DNA from: Hofstenia miamia
Taxonomy: Eukaryota; Xenacoelomorpha; Acoela
DNA: 64,000 bases
Assembly: GCA_004352715.1 (NCBI GenBank)
Contig: SCFE01000082.1
Coordinates: 1,026,179-1,090,178 of the forward strand
Direction of reading: 5' to 3'
The notes below the pieces were generated by a model, which saw only the letters and a list, made by a program, of their open reading frames with translations, was not told the DNA's origin and did not search any database. Position numbers and translations under genes: made by a program. This document shows, piece by piece, positions 13,816 to 24,299 of this stretch; positions within the stretch are counted from its first letter, which is position 1, and each line of letters begins with the position of its first letter.

Positions 13816-14375
13816 AACAAGAACAGCACTAAATCATCAAAGGCAAAACCCTACCTCCAAGCAAAACATTTTCATTATTTCTAAAAATTAGCATCTTCCA
13901 ATACGAAAGAAAATTTTCAAATTTAAAATCGATTCTATCAATTTTCTCTAACATAAAAAATGTGCTTTAATTATTGTTCAGAATGTAAATTTCATTGCCG
14001 TATTTGATTTTAATTGTTAAGAAAGTAATTTTAGCTAAAGGCCTTGTCTTGATTTGCATATTAGACAGCGTTTGAAAATCATTAGATTTTGGAAATAGCA
14101 AAGAAACACCAAGAAAAGCCGAATTTCCCCTAGATATATTTCACAAAATATAACGATATTTAAGTTTAAGCCAATTCACGTTATACTTTTGGCAACAAAA
14201 TTTAACTACATAGAAAAACTAGATATTGAGAAATTGATTCATGTATTTTTTTTTATTTTGAGTTAAAACTTATGGAGAAATTGACTTCGAAAAATTGGAT
14301 AGACGCACAAATTTTAGTGATATAATTGCTCATTTAATTTCTCCGACCGTTTTCGTTTAGGTTGACGGAAGTTGC

Positions 14376-14383
14376 TATTTATT
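14376..14383 (+). promoter_or_regulatory. Possible TATA-like element of H1
   Basis: TATTTATT lies 67 bp upstream of the H1 start codon, in a short stretch less AT-rich than the flanks. A start site 25-35 bp further on would give a 5' UTR of roughly 35 bases. I saw no clear H1-specific AAACACA box. Position is the only support. Confidence 0.25.
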
Positions 14384-14449
14384 CTCCGCGTTAACTGATT
14401 ACGTTATTGCTTGGATTAATCAACGGTTTAGAACAAAATTTAAAACATC

Positions 14450-14950
14450 ATGTCTAGCTCAACTCCTGCGAAGAAGACTTCCAAAGCCAAGAAGCCCTCA
14501 ACTCATGCTCCTTACAGTCAAATGATTGTTAAAGCAATCTCTGCTCTAGATGACAAGAAAGGCTCCTCTCGACAAGCTGTTTCTAAGTACATCAGAGCAA
14601 ACAACAAAATTGATGTTACAGACGCTGCACACAATGCCCGCATGCGACTCACCTTCAAGAAATTGGTTGCCACTGGTGCGCTTGTTGCAAACAAAGGATC
14701 ATTTAAGCTCTCAGCAAAAAATACTAAGCCAAAGGCGGCCACCAAAAAATCAGCTGCAAAAAAATCTGTTGTGAAGACTCCTAAGAAGCCTAAAGCTAAA
14801 TCGTCTACACCGGTTAAAAAACCCTCAGCTAAGAAGTCTTCAGCTAAAAAATCAGTCTCCAAAACCACTTCTAAAAAGCCAGCAGTCAAGAAAAGCAGTG
14901 CCAAAAAATCAGCGGCCAAAAAATCAGTGAAGAAGCCAGCAAAGAAATAA
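14450..14950 (+). CDS. Linker histone H1
   Basis: A single uninterrupted 166-codon frame encodes a linker histone, which binds the nucleosome dyad and linker DNA and compacts chromatin. A short basic N-terminus (SSTPAKKTSKAKK) precedes a globular winged-helix H15 domain at about residues 17-90. That domain contains THAPYSQMIVKAI, KKGSSRQAVSKYI and NKGSFKLS, matching the family's three-helix and wing elements. The tail, about residues 91-166, is almost entirely Lys, Ala, Ser and Pro with repeated AKKS units and a TPKK site of the kind phosphorylated by cyclin-dependent kinases. The start is the first ATG, preceded by aacatc. It is short for an animal H1 (often 190-220 residues). It has no intron and no core histone genes beside it. 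I found no replication-type 3' stem-loop, which suggests a polyadenylated, replacement-like H1. A 133-codon antisense frame is a shadow of the Lys/Ala-rich tail. Confidence 0.95.
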   Translation: MSSSTPAKKTSKAKKPSTHAPYSQMIVKAISALDDKKGSSRQAVSKYIRANNKIDVTDAAHNARMRLTFKKLVATGALVANKGSFKLSAKNTKPKAATKKSAAKKSVVKTPKKPKAKSSTPVKKPSAKKSSAKKSVSKTTSKKPAVKKSSAKKSAAKKSVKKPAKK

Positions 14951-14951
14951 A
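14946..14951 (+). promoter_or_regulatory. AATAAA overlapping the H1 stop codon
   Basis: The hexamer AATAAA overlaps the TAA stop at 14948-14950. If used, it would give an extremely short 3' UTR. A second AATAAA at 15120-15125 is the more conventional candidate, about 170 bp after the stop. Neither has been shown to be used. Confidence 0.3.
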
Positions 14952-15119
14952 CTTTAATTGGAATTTTAGTTAGATGCAGATTTTATGATATTATAGTTTA
15001 GGTTTTTGATTTTGTTTTTATAGAAATTTCTCTTTAATTTAATCCATTATTAAATTCATAATTATCACTATATTCAACGTTTTTTTTGTGTAATTTTCAA
15101 GAACTAAAATTGGTATAAA

Positions 15120-15125
15120 AATAAA
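15120..15125 (+). promoter_or_regulatory. Candidate H1 poly(A) signal
   Basis: AATAAA about 170 bp beyond the H1 stop, followed within a few bases by another similar hexamer (AAATAAATAAG). No canonical histone stem-loop lies between the stop codon and this site. Confidence 0.35.
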
Positions 15126-15408
15126 GCTAAAATAAATAAGGGCAAATGGGTCACATTTATTGACAATTTGTTAGTAATGCCCCAAAAAATTGCAATTATA
15201 TTTTCATTGTTTAATGGGCCTATTCTTTTAAAAATTTCTGCATTTATTCAAGTTTAAAACTAAATTTATTTGTAAGCAATAGTCAAATGTATGAAGTACA
15301 ACTAACTGATATCTTTGTATTATTACTCTTAGTTAAAAAACCAAATTTGTTAATTACAATTGGTCTTGCAAATAGACCGACAATCTAAACGCGCTGGTTA
15401 TGAGTGAG

Positions 15409-15812
15409 ATGCATGTATAACAAACTTCAGAAAAATTTACAATGATAATTTTGTTTTTCTCAACATTTATTAAATCTCAGTATTCATTTTCTTGATATTG
15501 ACGTCGTAGAGTTCCCGGGCTTTAAGTAAAATAATTGTAACTATGCATGTATAACAAACTTCAGAAAAATTTACAATGATAATTTTGTTTTTCTCAACAT
15601 TTATTAAATCTCAGTATTCATTTTCTTGATATTGACGTCGTAGAGTTCCCGGGCTTTAAGTAAAATAATTGTAACTATGCATGTATAACAAACTTCAGAA
15701 AAATTTACAATGATAATTTTGTTTTTCTCAACATTTATTAAATCTCAGTATTCATTTTCTTGATATTGACGTCGTAAAGAGTTCTCGGGCTTTAAGTAAA
15801 ATAATTGTAAAC
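15409..15812 (+). repeat. Three tandem copies of a 134-bp unit
   Basis: Units start at 15409, 15543 and 15677, each opening with ATGCATGTATAACAAACTTC. Copies 1 and 2 are essentially identical; copy 3 differs by a 2-base insertion and a substitution near its end. Each holds TATTGACGTCGTA, with a CRE-like TGACGTC core, followed by a CCCGGG-type block (CTCGGG in copy 3). The low divergence implies recent amplification. It lies about 460 bp downstream of the H1 stop. Confidence 0.95.
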
Positions 15813-17075
15813 CTTTCATTGTGACAAAAAAGAATGACCAAAATCGCGTTAGGTATCCACTCATTATTGATGAATGGCATTATCTTCGAAATTGCTTCTT
15901 GAATATTTTTGTGACATATTGTATCATTATCGCCAGTAAAATTTGATCATCCAAAAAAGTTAAAATACGTTCAGGGAAAATGAAATAGATAGCTTTGAAA
16001 AAATCACTAAAAAACTACTGGTTTTACACCCATTCACAAAGGTTTCGAACAGCATGGTGGTACTGCTATTTTTCTAAAATACTCTAACTCCCATTGTTTA
16101 GTATGCGCAATCGTGTTTGTAATTATCATACATAAGTTTTATATATATAATATATAACTAATCAAACATATTCCATTAGAATCTATTAATTGTACATAAC
16201 GGATTTATGAGGTAAAATAATTAACATTAAATAATACATATAGCTTTGAATTGGCCATCGCAGACACACAAAAGTAGTTTTAAATTCAATGCCTTCGGAA
16301 CTGTTTAATTTAATTTGATTGTATGTAATGATAAATCAGGTTTGTACTCAAGGAGGTGCTCACGGGGAGGGAGTTAGCCCACCTTGTGAAATTCGACTGG
16401 GGGTTTAGCCCCCCCCTTGTTAAAGCTATATTATGGTGTGGAGTATTGGATGTTATTTTTTAAGAAATTAAATTTAGTCAAAATATAACATCAAAATACA
16501 GTTGTCAAATTTGAGAAAAATATTCATAAAGTATTGTATGCTCTATGAAAAACGTGGATCTTTCAAAAATTCATTTTCAAAGCCAAACGGTAGCGAAAAT
16601 ACGAATGCTACGGACTCACGTTAATCTGTTAGGGAATCACAAAGCAACAACAGTAAGTAAAATCAAATGTTGCCAATTTTTACGAATCTCTTTGTATTGA
16701 AAAACACTTCAATATTAACAGCACAAAATTAATATTCATTGTACTTTGAGACAGTATGTACATGTTCAGATTTGTCCTACCTGCTAAGTGGGGATTTACC
16801 CGCAATGCACCCGAAGATAGCCAATCCACGTCCACCATAAAAACCGAATGTGAATTATTCCAAAAATGCTATTTAATTCGTCAGGGTCAATACACATACC
16901 TAATATTCTTGTTGCGGAATATTTGCAGGTGACTTTTTTCTAACCGACAATTAATGGACAAAGCACTTAAGGAAGACTTTTGATATCTCTTGAAAATTTA
17001 GTCTTCCATTCGGTTTCTACTTCATACAACATTTCATGCTAACAAAAAATTCAAACGTATGACCTTTCAACATCG
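15813..17075. other. AT-rich non-coding stretch
   Basis: I see no gene. A G/C-rich patch at 16355-16425 (GGGGAGGGAG ... GGGGGTTTAGCCCCCCC) looks like repeat debris. No ends could be assigned. Confidence 0.5.
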
Positions 17076-17083
17076 TTACAATG

Positions 17084-17833
17084 CATAGTTGCAAAACGGG
17101 CCGGGTTGGGCTCGAGTCGGATTTGAGTTGGGTCCAATCGGGCTGAGATTTTAAATTGTTGAGAATAATAATTTTTCCTAAATATTTACAATAATTTCAT
17201 TTTAGTGAAATTCAGATATACATAAATGTAAATGATATTTGCATAATTTAAGAGGTTTTTTTAAAATTTTTTTACATATTAAACAGTTAGTTTTTATATA
17301 TTTTATTAGTTATTTGCGATTTCAATTCAGTACTCCATGAATTATGTGATTAATATTCACGAAACTTCAATAGAGATTATAACAGTTAAATTAAAGAAAA
17401 TACTTCCATAAAGCTAGTATTGCGAAATGCCCTGTGATGTCAAAAATTATTGCGATATCAATTTTTTTCAGCTTAAGCATCAAGAGTCCAATCAGAACGA
17501 CTTTCAACAGAAACAGAGGTGGAATCAGGTTGAGATTTTAAAACCCGACCAGAAACCAAATTAATTGTTTGGTAACCAATCTAACACCAAATTGAAATGT
17601 CGTTGACATTATACTCATTACAATGATCACAAACATTTACAATATTGTAATTATTATATCTTATTAAACCTACGAAAAGAATTTTTTCACCGGAATTCAA
17701 CCCGTTTTGCTTTCAAAAACTCACCGATTTCACCTCTGAACAGAAACATTTGAGGCCATTGAATTACTATATTTTGATTGAAGTTTTTTGGTTTCGGGTA
17801 GGGTTTGAAAATCTCAGCCCCATTACAACTATA
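17084..17833. mobile_element. hAT-like non-autonomous element (750 bp) with 8-bp TSD
   Basis: Flanked by perfect 8-bp direct repeats TTACAATG at 17076-17083 and 17834-17841. The termini are imperfect inverted repeats: CATAGTTGCAAAACGGG on the left, and TATAGTTGTAATGGGGC reading inward from the right (12 of 17 identical). The arms are rich in GGGTTGGG-type motifs and GCTGAGATTTT. It has no open frame of interest. An 8-bp target duplication is diagnostic of hAT-type insertion. A second element (17514-17738) lies inside it. Confidence 0.75.
17514..17738. mobile_element. Nested 225-bp hAT-like MITE with perfect TSD
   Basis: Direct repeats AACAGAAA at 17506-17513 and 17739-17746 are identical. 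Terminal inverted repeats are CAGAGGTGGAATCAG and, from the right, CAGAGGTGAAATCGG (13 of 15). It sits inside the element at 17084-17833 and so is younger. The same termini reappear in the 96-bp element at 32679-32774. No coding capacity. Confidence 0.8.
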
Positions 17834-17841
17834 TTACAATG

Positions 17842-18284
17842 TGAAAAATTGAGGATTTATATTCAAATTGCTGGCATCCTTTCCATCTACAAGTTATGTA
17901 TTATAATTTATCTCTACCTTTAATCAGCTTTATTCAAAGTAGCGTATCGAAATGAGAGGCATAGTTATTGTAAAAATGCATTTTTGCAACACAGTATATA
18001 AGCTGCTTAGGAAAGTTTGAAAAACAATAATGTTTAACGAAACTTGCTTGATAACTTTTAGATATTCAAAATAGTAATAAATGGCCAACATTTATTTTAT
18101 TTGAAATATTGTATTTTTATTATTTATATTATATTTTCATGAGGCATAATTAATAATAATATATATATATANNNNNNNNNNNNNNNNNNNNNNNNNNNNN
18201 NNNNNNNNNNNNNNNNNNNNNNNNNNNNNNNNNNNNNNNNNNNNNNNNNNNNNNNNNNNNNNNNNNNNNNNNNNNNNNNNNNNN

Positions 18285-18317
<33 letters not shown>

Positions 18318-19350
18318 ACTTGCCCTCTAACTATTGACTTAATGTAGTTTTCAAAAAATTTGCCTCGTAAGAGGCATGATTCATTGAATAAATCTTATGG
18401 AATGACCAAAAACCTATTAAAACGCAACTTATCGAGGTGTTTTATCATTATGAAATCGACTATATCATAGTGGTAAAATTCAAGTTCTTGACTAAATATG
18501 ATTCATCCTACCTTGTATTCCACAAAGAATTCTTTATCCTTAAGAATGCGAAGACCGAGAACTCAAGCAATAAAACTTATACGAGAAACTATCTTATTAC
18601 AGTTAAAACGCTATTATGCATAACTTGACTTAGTAAATATCTACAATATGTTTGATATCCATTTCTAAAGGGGGTTAAGAAATAGAGTGAACGTAGAAAT
18701 TCTGAAAACTTTTCAAGGAAACATCTCTGGAAAATGGCTGCCTTTTTCATTCATATGGTAAATGCTATTTCTGCCTTACAGCTATCTATCTGTTCAATAG
18801 AGATTAAAAAGTCCATTGTATTTGTCATATTAAAATTTTTGAGTGATTAATTTAGCCAAAGGGTATTAAAAGCAGTAAAGGTCTACTATTTCTTTGTTTT
18901 TTCAACCTTTACGAATTGGTAGATAAACAACATACAAGATGATGGTTTTGTTTTCAATAGGTTTTTGTGCAGATACTTTAGACATATAACAAAATTGAAA
19001 TGATATGAAAATCATTCTTTTAAAAAAACAAATCAGATCACTATTCATTTTCATTCCACGTCTACCTGGATAGTTAATCAATATTGCTATATTGAGAAAA
19101 TTTATTGAAAAGAAAGCTTTGTTCAATCCATTCAACTGCTCATCATCATCTTCAACATCTTCGAAAAGTTTATGCAATTGAAATGCACGACCCCACACAG
19201 CACAAATCACTTTACAAAGACCTTGCTCCTTTAAACGGACACTTATTTAGAAGCTTACAAAATCATTTAGGAAGCCGTTTTTACAATGAAGGAAGAAGTA
19301 AATATTGTATTTGTGAGTTCTTTGATTATATATATATATATATATATATA
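17842..19350. other. AT-rich stretch with an assembly gap
   Basis: No gene is seen. It contains the N-run at 18172-18284. Short open frames at about 18437-18628 and 18902-19380 have no recognisable motif. Confidence 0.5.
18172..18284. other. Assembly gap (113 N) inside (TA)n
   Basis: The unresolved run is flanked on both sides by ATATAT repeats. The gap most likely marks a collapsed TA microsatellite whose true length is unknown. Confidence 0.95.
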
Positions 19351-19433
19351 TGGGCGCTAAATACAAAGAAAAATTCATAGTGTTGTGCATACAGCGCCTA
19401 AATTTTATATTTTTTAGTTGTATTTAGCACCCA
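19351..19433. repeat. 83-bp imperfect inverted repeat
   Basis: TGGGCGCTAAATACAAAGAA on the left pairs with a right arm that reads TGGGTGCTAAATACAACTAA in reverse complement. It abuts a (TA)n tract (19327-19350). A further TGGGCGCTAAA occurs at 19565. It could be a very small MITE or remains of the nearby retroelement; no target duplication is visible. Confidence 0.5.
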
Positions 19434-19654
19434 ATTCATAATAACCAACTAGGTAGTTTTTATATATAGAGATGCTGCTTAGCATGATCTTTTAACTTAT
19501 TGATAAAAATTTGATATTGTGCCGTTACTCAGATTTTTTTTATTTAAAGTTTTTTATAGATATATGGGCGCTAAAATATAAATCTGATGAAAATTATACT
19601 CAATTAAAAAAAGACGTAGACGTCCTTAAACGAAAGAGGTAGATCCAAAACATA

Positions 19655-20730
19655 CAGTTTGAATGTCAAAAATGTAGCAGACGACATGAGCCTAGGAAAT
19701 GTCAGGCCTTCGATCAAGCTTTCAAAAAATGCGGAAAATCAAACGACTTTGCTGTAAATGCAAGGCCCGCTCTCGTCGTTATAAACATAATGAAAGAGAT
19801 GTTTACGAAATATCCCAAACATCTGATTCATCCTCTGAAATGGACAGTGAATATGAATGTGATGTAATACAAAAAGTGCCTAAACAGAAAGTCAACGCAA
19901 AGAAATATAGTGAGACAACGACGAATGTAAAGATATCCAAATGCCAAATACAGATGAAGATTGACTCTGGAGCCCAATGCAAACTATTACCTTACTCTAA
20001 GCTTCAATACTTACAAAAAGAAGAACAAACAAGCATTTAGGATTGAAGAGTGTAAGGCAAAGTTATCATGATATCGTGGACAAACTATCCCAGTGGTGGG
20101 ACAGACCAAAATTCCAATTAACATTGGAAGAAGAAATGTAAAAATGAACGCAATGTTTCTCATTGTGTCAACCATTACCAAGCCGATTATTGGATTGGAC
20201 ACATCATTAAAAGTGGGTATACTTGGAATCAAATTTAAAAATAATGTTGGTAATGAAGTGCATACCATTCAGAAAGAAGACCATTTTCGGTTTCGGCCCG
20301 GAAACCGTTTGTAAAATGTATTCGTGTACCCAGGCCTGACAGACTATTAAACACGCTTCTGGTTGAATATAGACATTTGTTTACTAGATTTGGCCGTGTG
20401 AATCAAACATAGGAAATTCAATTAAATGAACCGGTCAAAGCAGTCATACATTCCCCAAGAAGATATCATCTCTTCATTTTATCAAAGCTTCAAATTAAAT
20501 TGCTGAATCTTGAAAGTTCTGGTGTAATATCCAAGGTCGAAGAACCAATAAACGGGATTACAGACACGGCCGTAGTGGAAAAGAAAAACGGTGATTTCAG
20601 AATTACTTTCGATAATAAACCCTAATAATGCTATCACAAGAGAATATCATTATCCACCGTCAGCTAACGATTACGCCAATTCTTGAATGCGAAAAGATAC
20701 TTCACCTTCGTCGATCTATCATATATGTAG
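19655..20730 (+). pseudogene. Ty3/gypsy-type retrotransposon gag-pol remnant
   Basis: The order is Gag knuckle, protease, then reverse transcriptase, with the frame broken repeatedly. From 19664 there is a C-x2-C-x3-H-x4-C knuckle (CQKCSRRHEPRKC), then a decayed second knuckle (KKCGKSNDFA). After a frameshift the protease active site reads KIDSGAQCKLLP near 19955. A stop at 20038-20040 interrupts it. The protease continues with IPVVGQTKIPINI and KPIIGLDTS (about 20088-20215). RT-like sequence at 20428-20625 includes SGVISKVEEPIN and VVEKKNGDFRI. Then come two more breaks and a YFTFVDLS-like piece near 20700-20720, matching the start of the RT palm. No LTRs, RNase H or integrase are recognised. 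It is non-functional. Confidence 0.75.
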
Positions 20731-21540
20731 CCTCTATTTCTATGATCTTGATGCCGTGTACTCTCCATTTTGGTACTATAATGTGATCTTAATATATGCC
20801 AATAAATTACAGGCTAAGTCAGTGACGTCGCCAAGAATTTTTCATAGGGAGGGCTTATGTTCCATCAGCAAGTATATATATACACATTAATAACAACCGT
20901 GTTACTTTTTAGCATCCTAGCAACTACCAAAAAGTACATTAGGCAAGCGTTGCAGAGCATTGTTTTTTATTACACAATCGGTTTTATTCTTAATATTGCA
21001 CAAACTCTGTCGTCAATTAAATCAGTTTGTTAGCCAAATTCCTTAAGATCAAAAAGCTCTGAAAGATGGTTAAGTTCCGAAATACTTTCATTTTGGGAGG
21101 AGGAGGCTATGCTAGATTGACACATTATACGTTGTTTATATTGCCTACTCCTATGTCTTAGAGGGGGCTCGATCCCTCTCTGGCAAATGGTCTTTTGTAA
21201 GTCAAAGTCTGTAACGTAAAAGTGTTTATTTAGCAGAAAGACAGCTTTATGTATGCGTTTTTTAAGTGTAATTTTACTACAAAGAGAATAATGGAAAACC
21301 CCAAAGGCCCATGTTATAGGCCTATAGTTAAAAAGAAAAGTAAGATAACACCAAAGTCTGTATTTGGTGTAACGGACTCACATATTTGAAGCAAAATTTA
21401 ACTCTTAACCTTAAGCAGCCTAGCGTCCGTTTTAAAGGACAAACCGTTTTTCTACACTTACAAAAAACTTTCTCCAAGCCTGTTTCCCAATTTGAAAATC
21501 TTGGGGCATGGGTAGGTCTATTGTGCAACATACATTAATG
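20731..21540. other. Non-coding stretch after the gypsy remnant
   Basis: No gene is recognised. AGTGACGTCGCCAAG at about 20820, followed by TTTTTCATAGGGAGGGC, resembles the end of a dispersed repeat. The rest is AT-rich and uninformative. Confidence 0.4.
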
Positions 21541-21819
21541 CAATGTTGACAATTTCTATTAAAGCCTATTGCTGTGGCAGAGATTGTTGAATAAATTAAC
21601 AAGTTTTTTTAGAAATTTTCGAATTTTTGAAAAAAGTTTTAAATTCTCTCCATACCTAGTGTTAATGTATTTAGAAGGTCTTGAGCCCCTGAAGGCAACA
21701 AAGAACTTTAACTGTTTCTTGATGTGTGCATAGATATTCCAAACCCATTGAGGCGTGCCGGTCGCGGGGACAAAAGAGACAAGGTCAGCGCGCGGATTTA
21801 GAATGAAAAAGAAAGAGGA
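21541..21819 (+). repeat. Dispersed repeat family A, left part of a split copy
   Basis: Shares TTAAATTCTCTCCATACCTAG-like sequence, GAACTTTAAC.GTTTCTT and CATTGAGGCGTGCC with the copy at 37000-37210. It continues after the bracketed insert at 22420-22560. Direct joining of the two parts matches the layout of the copy at 42850-43060. Confidence 0.6.
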
Positions 21820-22419
21820 NTTCTAGAATAATTTCAATAAATTGCTTTGAGAAATGCGCCATTGAGAATAGAATAATTATAAGTAGAAATTCATTTATTT
21901 CAAGTGAAGTGAATGCTATTTTCGAATCTTCTTCTATTAATAATCTAGCGTACCACGATATTGTATTGGCCAATAATACATTTATCAACAATAACTTCAA
22001 TTATGTTGTTACAGGAACACAAGGTAGCATCAATTTTTTCAATGAAAGCTACAAACACAACAATTTTAATGGAATTATCAATAGAAGTTTGGCTATCACA
22101 TTACTACAAATAGAACGAATCACATTTCAAATAAAAGAAAATAGCACTGGCTGCCCTTTATCTGATTTGGATCAATTGGAAAAAGCAAAATTTTGTTGAT
22201 TTTACTACAAAACATAGTCGTACACAGTTTGCAAAATAGCATTAAGCACTCATGAAATTGAAAAAATGATTACGGTTATTAAAGTAAATATAACTTCAAG
22301 TGAAAAGAAGCAAAATTTTTAAGCTGAAGATGAATGTCAAAGCTATATAAAATAAATTTAAGTATGCGTATAGTACTTAAACTTAATATAATTAATATAT
22401 ACTTGTAATTGTTTATGAN
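21820..22419. other. 598-bp segment bracketed by two single Ns
   Basis: A lone N occurs at 21820 and at 22419. The sequence left of the first (AAGAAAGAGGA at 21809-21819) is repeated immediately right of the second (22420-22430). Removing the segment restores the dispersed repeat seen elsewhere. This looks like a contig or read fragment stitched in by scaffolding or gap filling. Confidence 0.75.
21822..22199 (+). CDS. Unidentified coding fragment, possible beta-helix protein
   Basis: The frame is open from the N at 21820 to a TGA at 22197-22199, giving 125 residues with no defined start. It is rich in Asn, Ile and Ser, with recurring short units such as SRNSFISSE, LANNTFINNN and YKHNNFNG. 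That kind of pattern is seen in parallel beta-helix folds with Asn ladders. The end is KENSTGCPLSDLDQLEKAKFC and may include a terminal cysteine pair. I do not recognise a family. It lies entirely inside the segment between two single Ns, so its linkage to this locus, and even to this genome, is uncertain. It could be the last exon of an extracellular protein. Chance openness is possible but the length and composition argue against it. Confidence 0.4.
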   Translation, partial: SRIISINCFEKCAIENRIIISRNSFISSEVNAIFESSSINNLAYHDIVLANNTFINNNFNYVVTGTQGSINFFNESYKHNNFNGIINRSLAITLLQIERITFQIKENSTGCPLSDLDQLEKAKFC

Positions 22420-22560
22420 AAGAAAGAGGAGACTCTCCTCTATCATGTAGTGCTTTCAGATTGAGCACACCATTAATAGTTTTTGAGCTATAAGCATTTA
22501 AATTTTTTTTATAGAATCATGAAAATTTTTTAAAAATCCCCAGGCTATTTAAGGTTAAAA
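22420..22560 (+). repeat. Dispersed repeat family A, right part of a split copy
   Basis: GAAAGAGGAGACTCTCCTCT, TAGTGCTTTCAGATTGAGCA, TTTTTGAGCTATAAGCATTTA and AAATCCCCAGGC match the copy at 42900-43050, where the corresponding pieces are GATTCTCTTCAATCACGTGG, TTAGCTATAAGCGTTTA and AAATCCCCGGGC. Confidence 0.6.
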
Positions 22561-23556
22561 TTGGGTTAACTAAGTAATTGCCAACAACATTTATATATGT
22601 AATGCATGTAATCAGCATATAAACCACAACTTATGCTTATAATTTACAATTTGCAAAGCTATGTTAAAGAAAAAACACGTTTGTTCAGTATTGCACTTGA
22701 TGGTAGAGATTGTAAATGGCATAGGAAAGGAAATAAGTTTTGGAAGTTGAGCAAACCACTGCTGATGACAAAGTATTACATTAAAAACAATAGCCAACCA
22801 CATTAATTCTAATATTAAACTATAGTAAAGGCATAATTTTACAGTTAACTTACGTCACTGATTTTCCTCAAAACCTACTCACATCTTTAATATGAATTTT
22901 TAAAATTTTCCATATTAAAATATTTATTGATATGTTTTTGGTTTTAATGTTAAGTGTAGAAATTGAATTGGTTTTTCCAAAAGTTTTCTTCAAAATATGC
23001 GAAAAACTCTATGGCTATATTTCTAACACAGTCAATATAATATTTTTCTAAGTTTATTACTGATAATTATTATATTGTATATTCAGTTCGAAAATACTTT
23101 CTAACTTTGACTAATATAATTCTTACAAATTTTGATATTCAGGCGGTTCATTGATGATTGGCAATCTAGATGTTTATCAACAATTTATCAATTTTGATTT
23201 TTAAGAAATATGAATTGTTGACATTTTGGTGTAAAATCGAACATTTTAATTATATTAATGCAAAAAAATATATTGTATAAATGACAAAACTGATCAGTAA
23301 AAAGAAAATTGATATTTTTAAAACAATTACAAACATTGCATAACCTTGTAGCACTGCTACTTTTTAGTGGCAACGGAATCAGTGCAAAGTATGCATGTAG
23401 CAACATGGTCACACTATTGAACTACGACATGTGCACTAAATTTTTTCCGTTGTGTTTAATTTGTATGTAGCAAAACGCAAACTAATAACTCACTATAAGA
23501 TTCACATCTTTAGAAATGATATTGCTGGTATCATAATAATTTGAGATGTGCTGAAA
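22561..23556. other. AT-rich non-coding stretch
   Basis: I see nothing here beyond fortuitous short open frames on both strands. Confidence 0.5.
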
Positions 23557-24299
23557 TTTGGTATCCGGTAAAATCGGCAATTACACAACCGGATCCGGAT
23601 ATCCTGTATCTGGTAAAATTTAACTTACTTAAAGGATTTAACCGGATAACATATTCTGAGATACAACTTGATTTTAAATGGGAATTTTCCAGGAACAAGC
23701 TGCATTTTTTCCATGATATGGAAGTTGTCATGCAAAAAAACAATTTTTTGACATATAAAGACGTAGGCTATTTAATATTTATTTATTTTCGTTCGCCAGA
23801 TGTCGATATTAATGGAGAAATGAGGTTCTTTTTCATTAATAATTAGGGTAAGCAAAAGTAATATAAAATCGTATTTTTTCCATTGGTCCATTTTGTAGTC
23901 CTCATAAAATTAGATGGTTTTCAGACCTGGGGTGCAGTTAAATAGGAGATTATAAAATTATAAAAAGTCATATTTTTTGAAAAATACAGTAATATTTGTG
24001 GCTGAAATGTCAAAAAGTCATATTTTGGAATAGTTTAATTAAATTAGGAAAAAACTTTAAAATTAGTGCTGGATTGTGACTGCTTTAAATCATTTGAACT
24101 AAAATATATATATATTTATTGCATTTCAATTAATGCAATTCCTGGCCTAACTCCCGAGAAGCTTAATTGCTAGCTAATTTTGGACCTGAACCGACCCAAT
24201 GGTCAACGTGTATCTAAAACTGGCCATATGTGCGGCAGCTCAAAAAACATTAAAGAAACTATATACATTATTATTTCTTGGATTTTTCAAAGCACACCC

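Larger units (their letters stand above)
3188..14300. other. Long AT-rich intergenic region with repeat debris
   Basis: No exon is convincing over these 11 kb. It contains (TA)n tracts at about 4629-4660, 8633-8669 and 10415-10445, dispersed-repeat copies at 4990-5240, 8240-8375 and 11380-11720, and a GC-richer patch at 13425-13815. Short open frames occur on both strands but lack protein-like composition or recognisable motifs. If the LIM exon at 3051-3187 belongs to a minus-strand gene, this region would be its intron or introns. Confidence 0.55.

Noticed and set aside
14518-14919. 133-codon antisense frame across H1
   Set aside because: It is the mirror of the Lys/Ala/Ser-rich tail on the other strand; the sense strand is a clear H1.
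15409-15812. 134-bp repeat considered as a CRISPR-like array
   Set aside because: The units are contiguous with no spacers and the setting is an animal genome.
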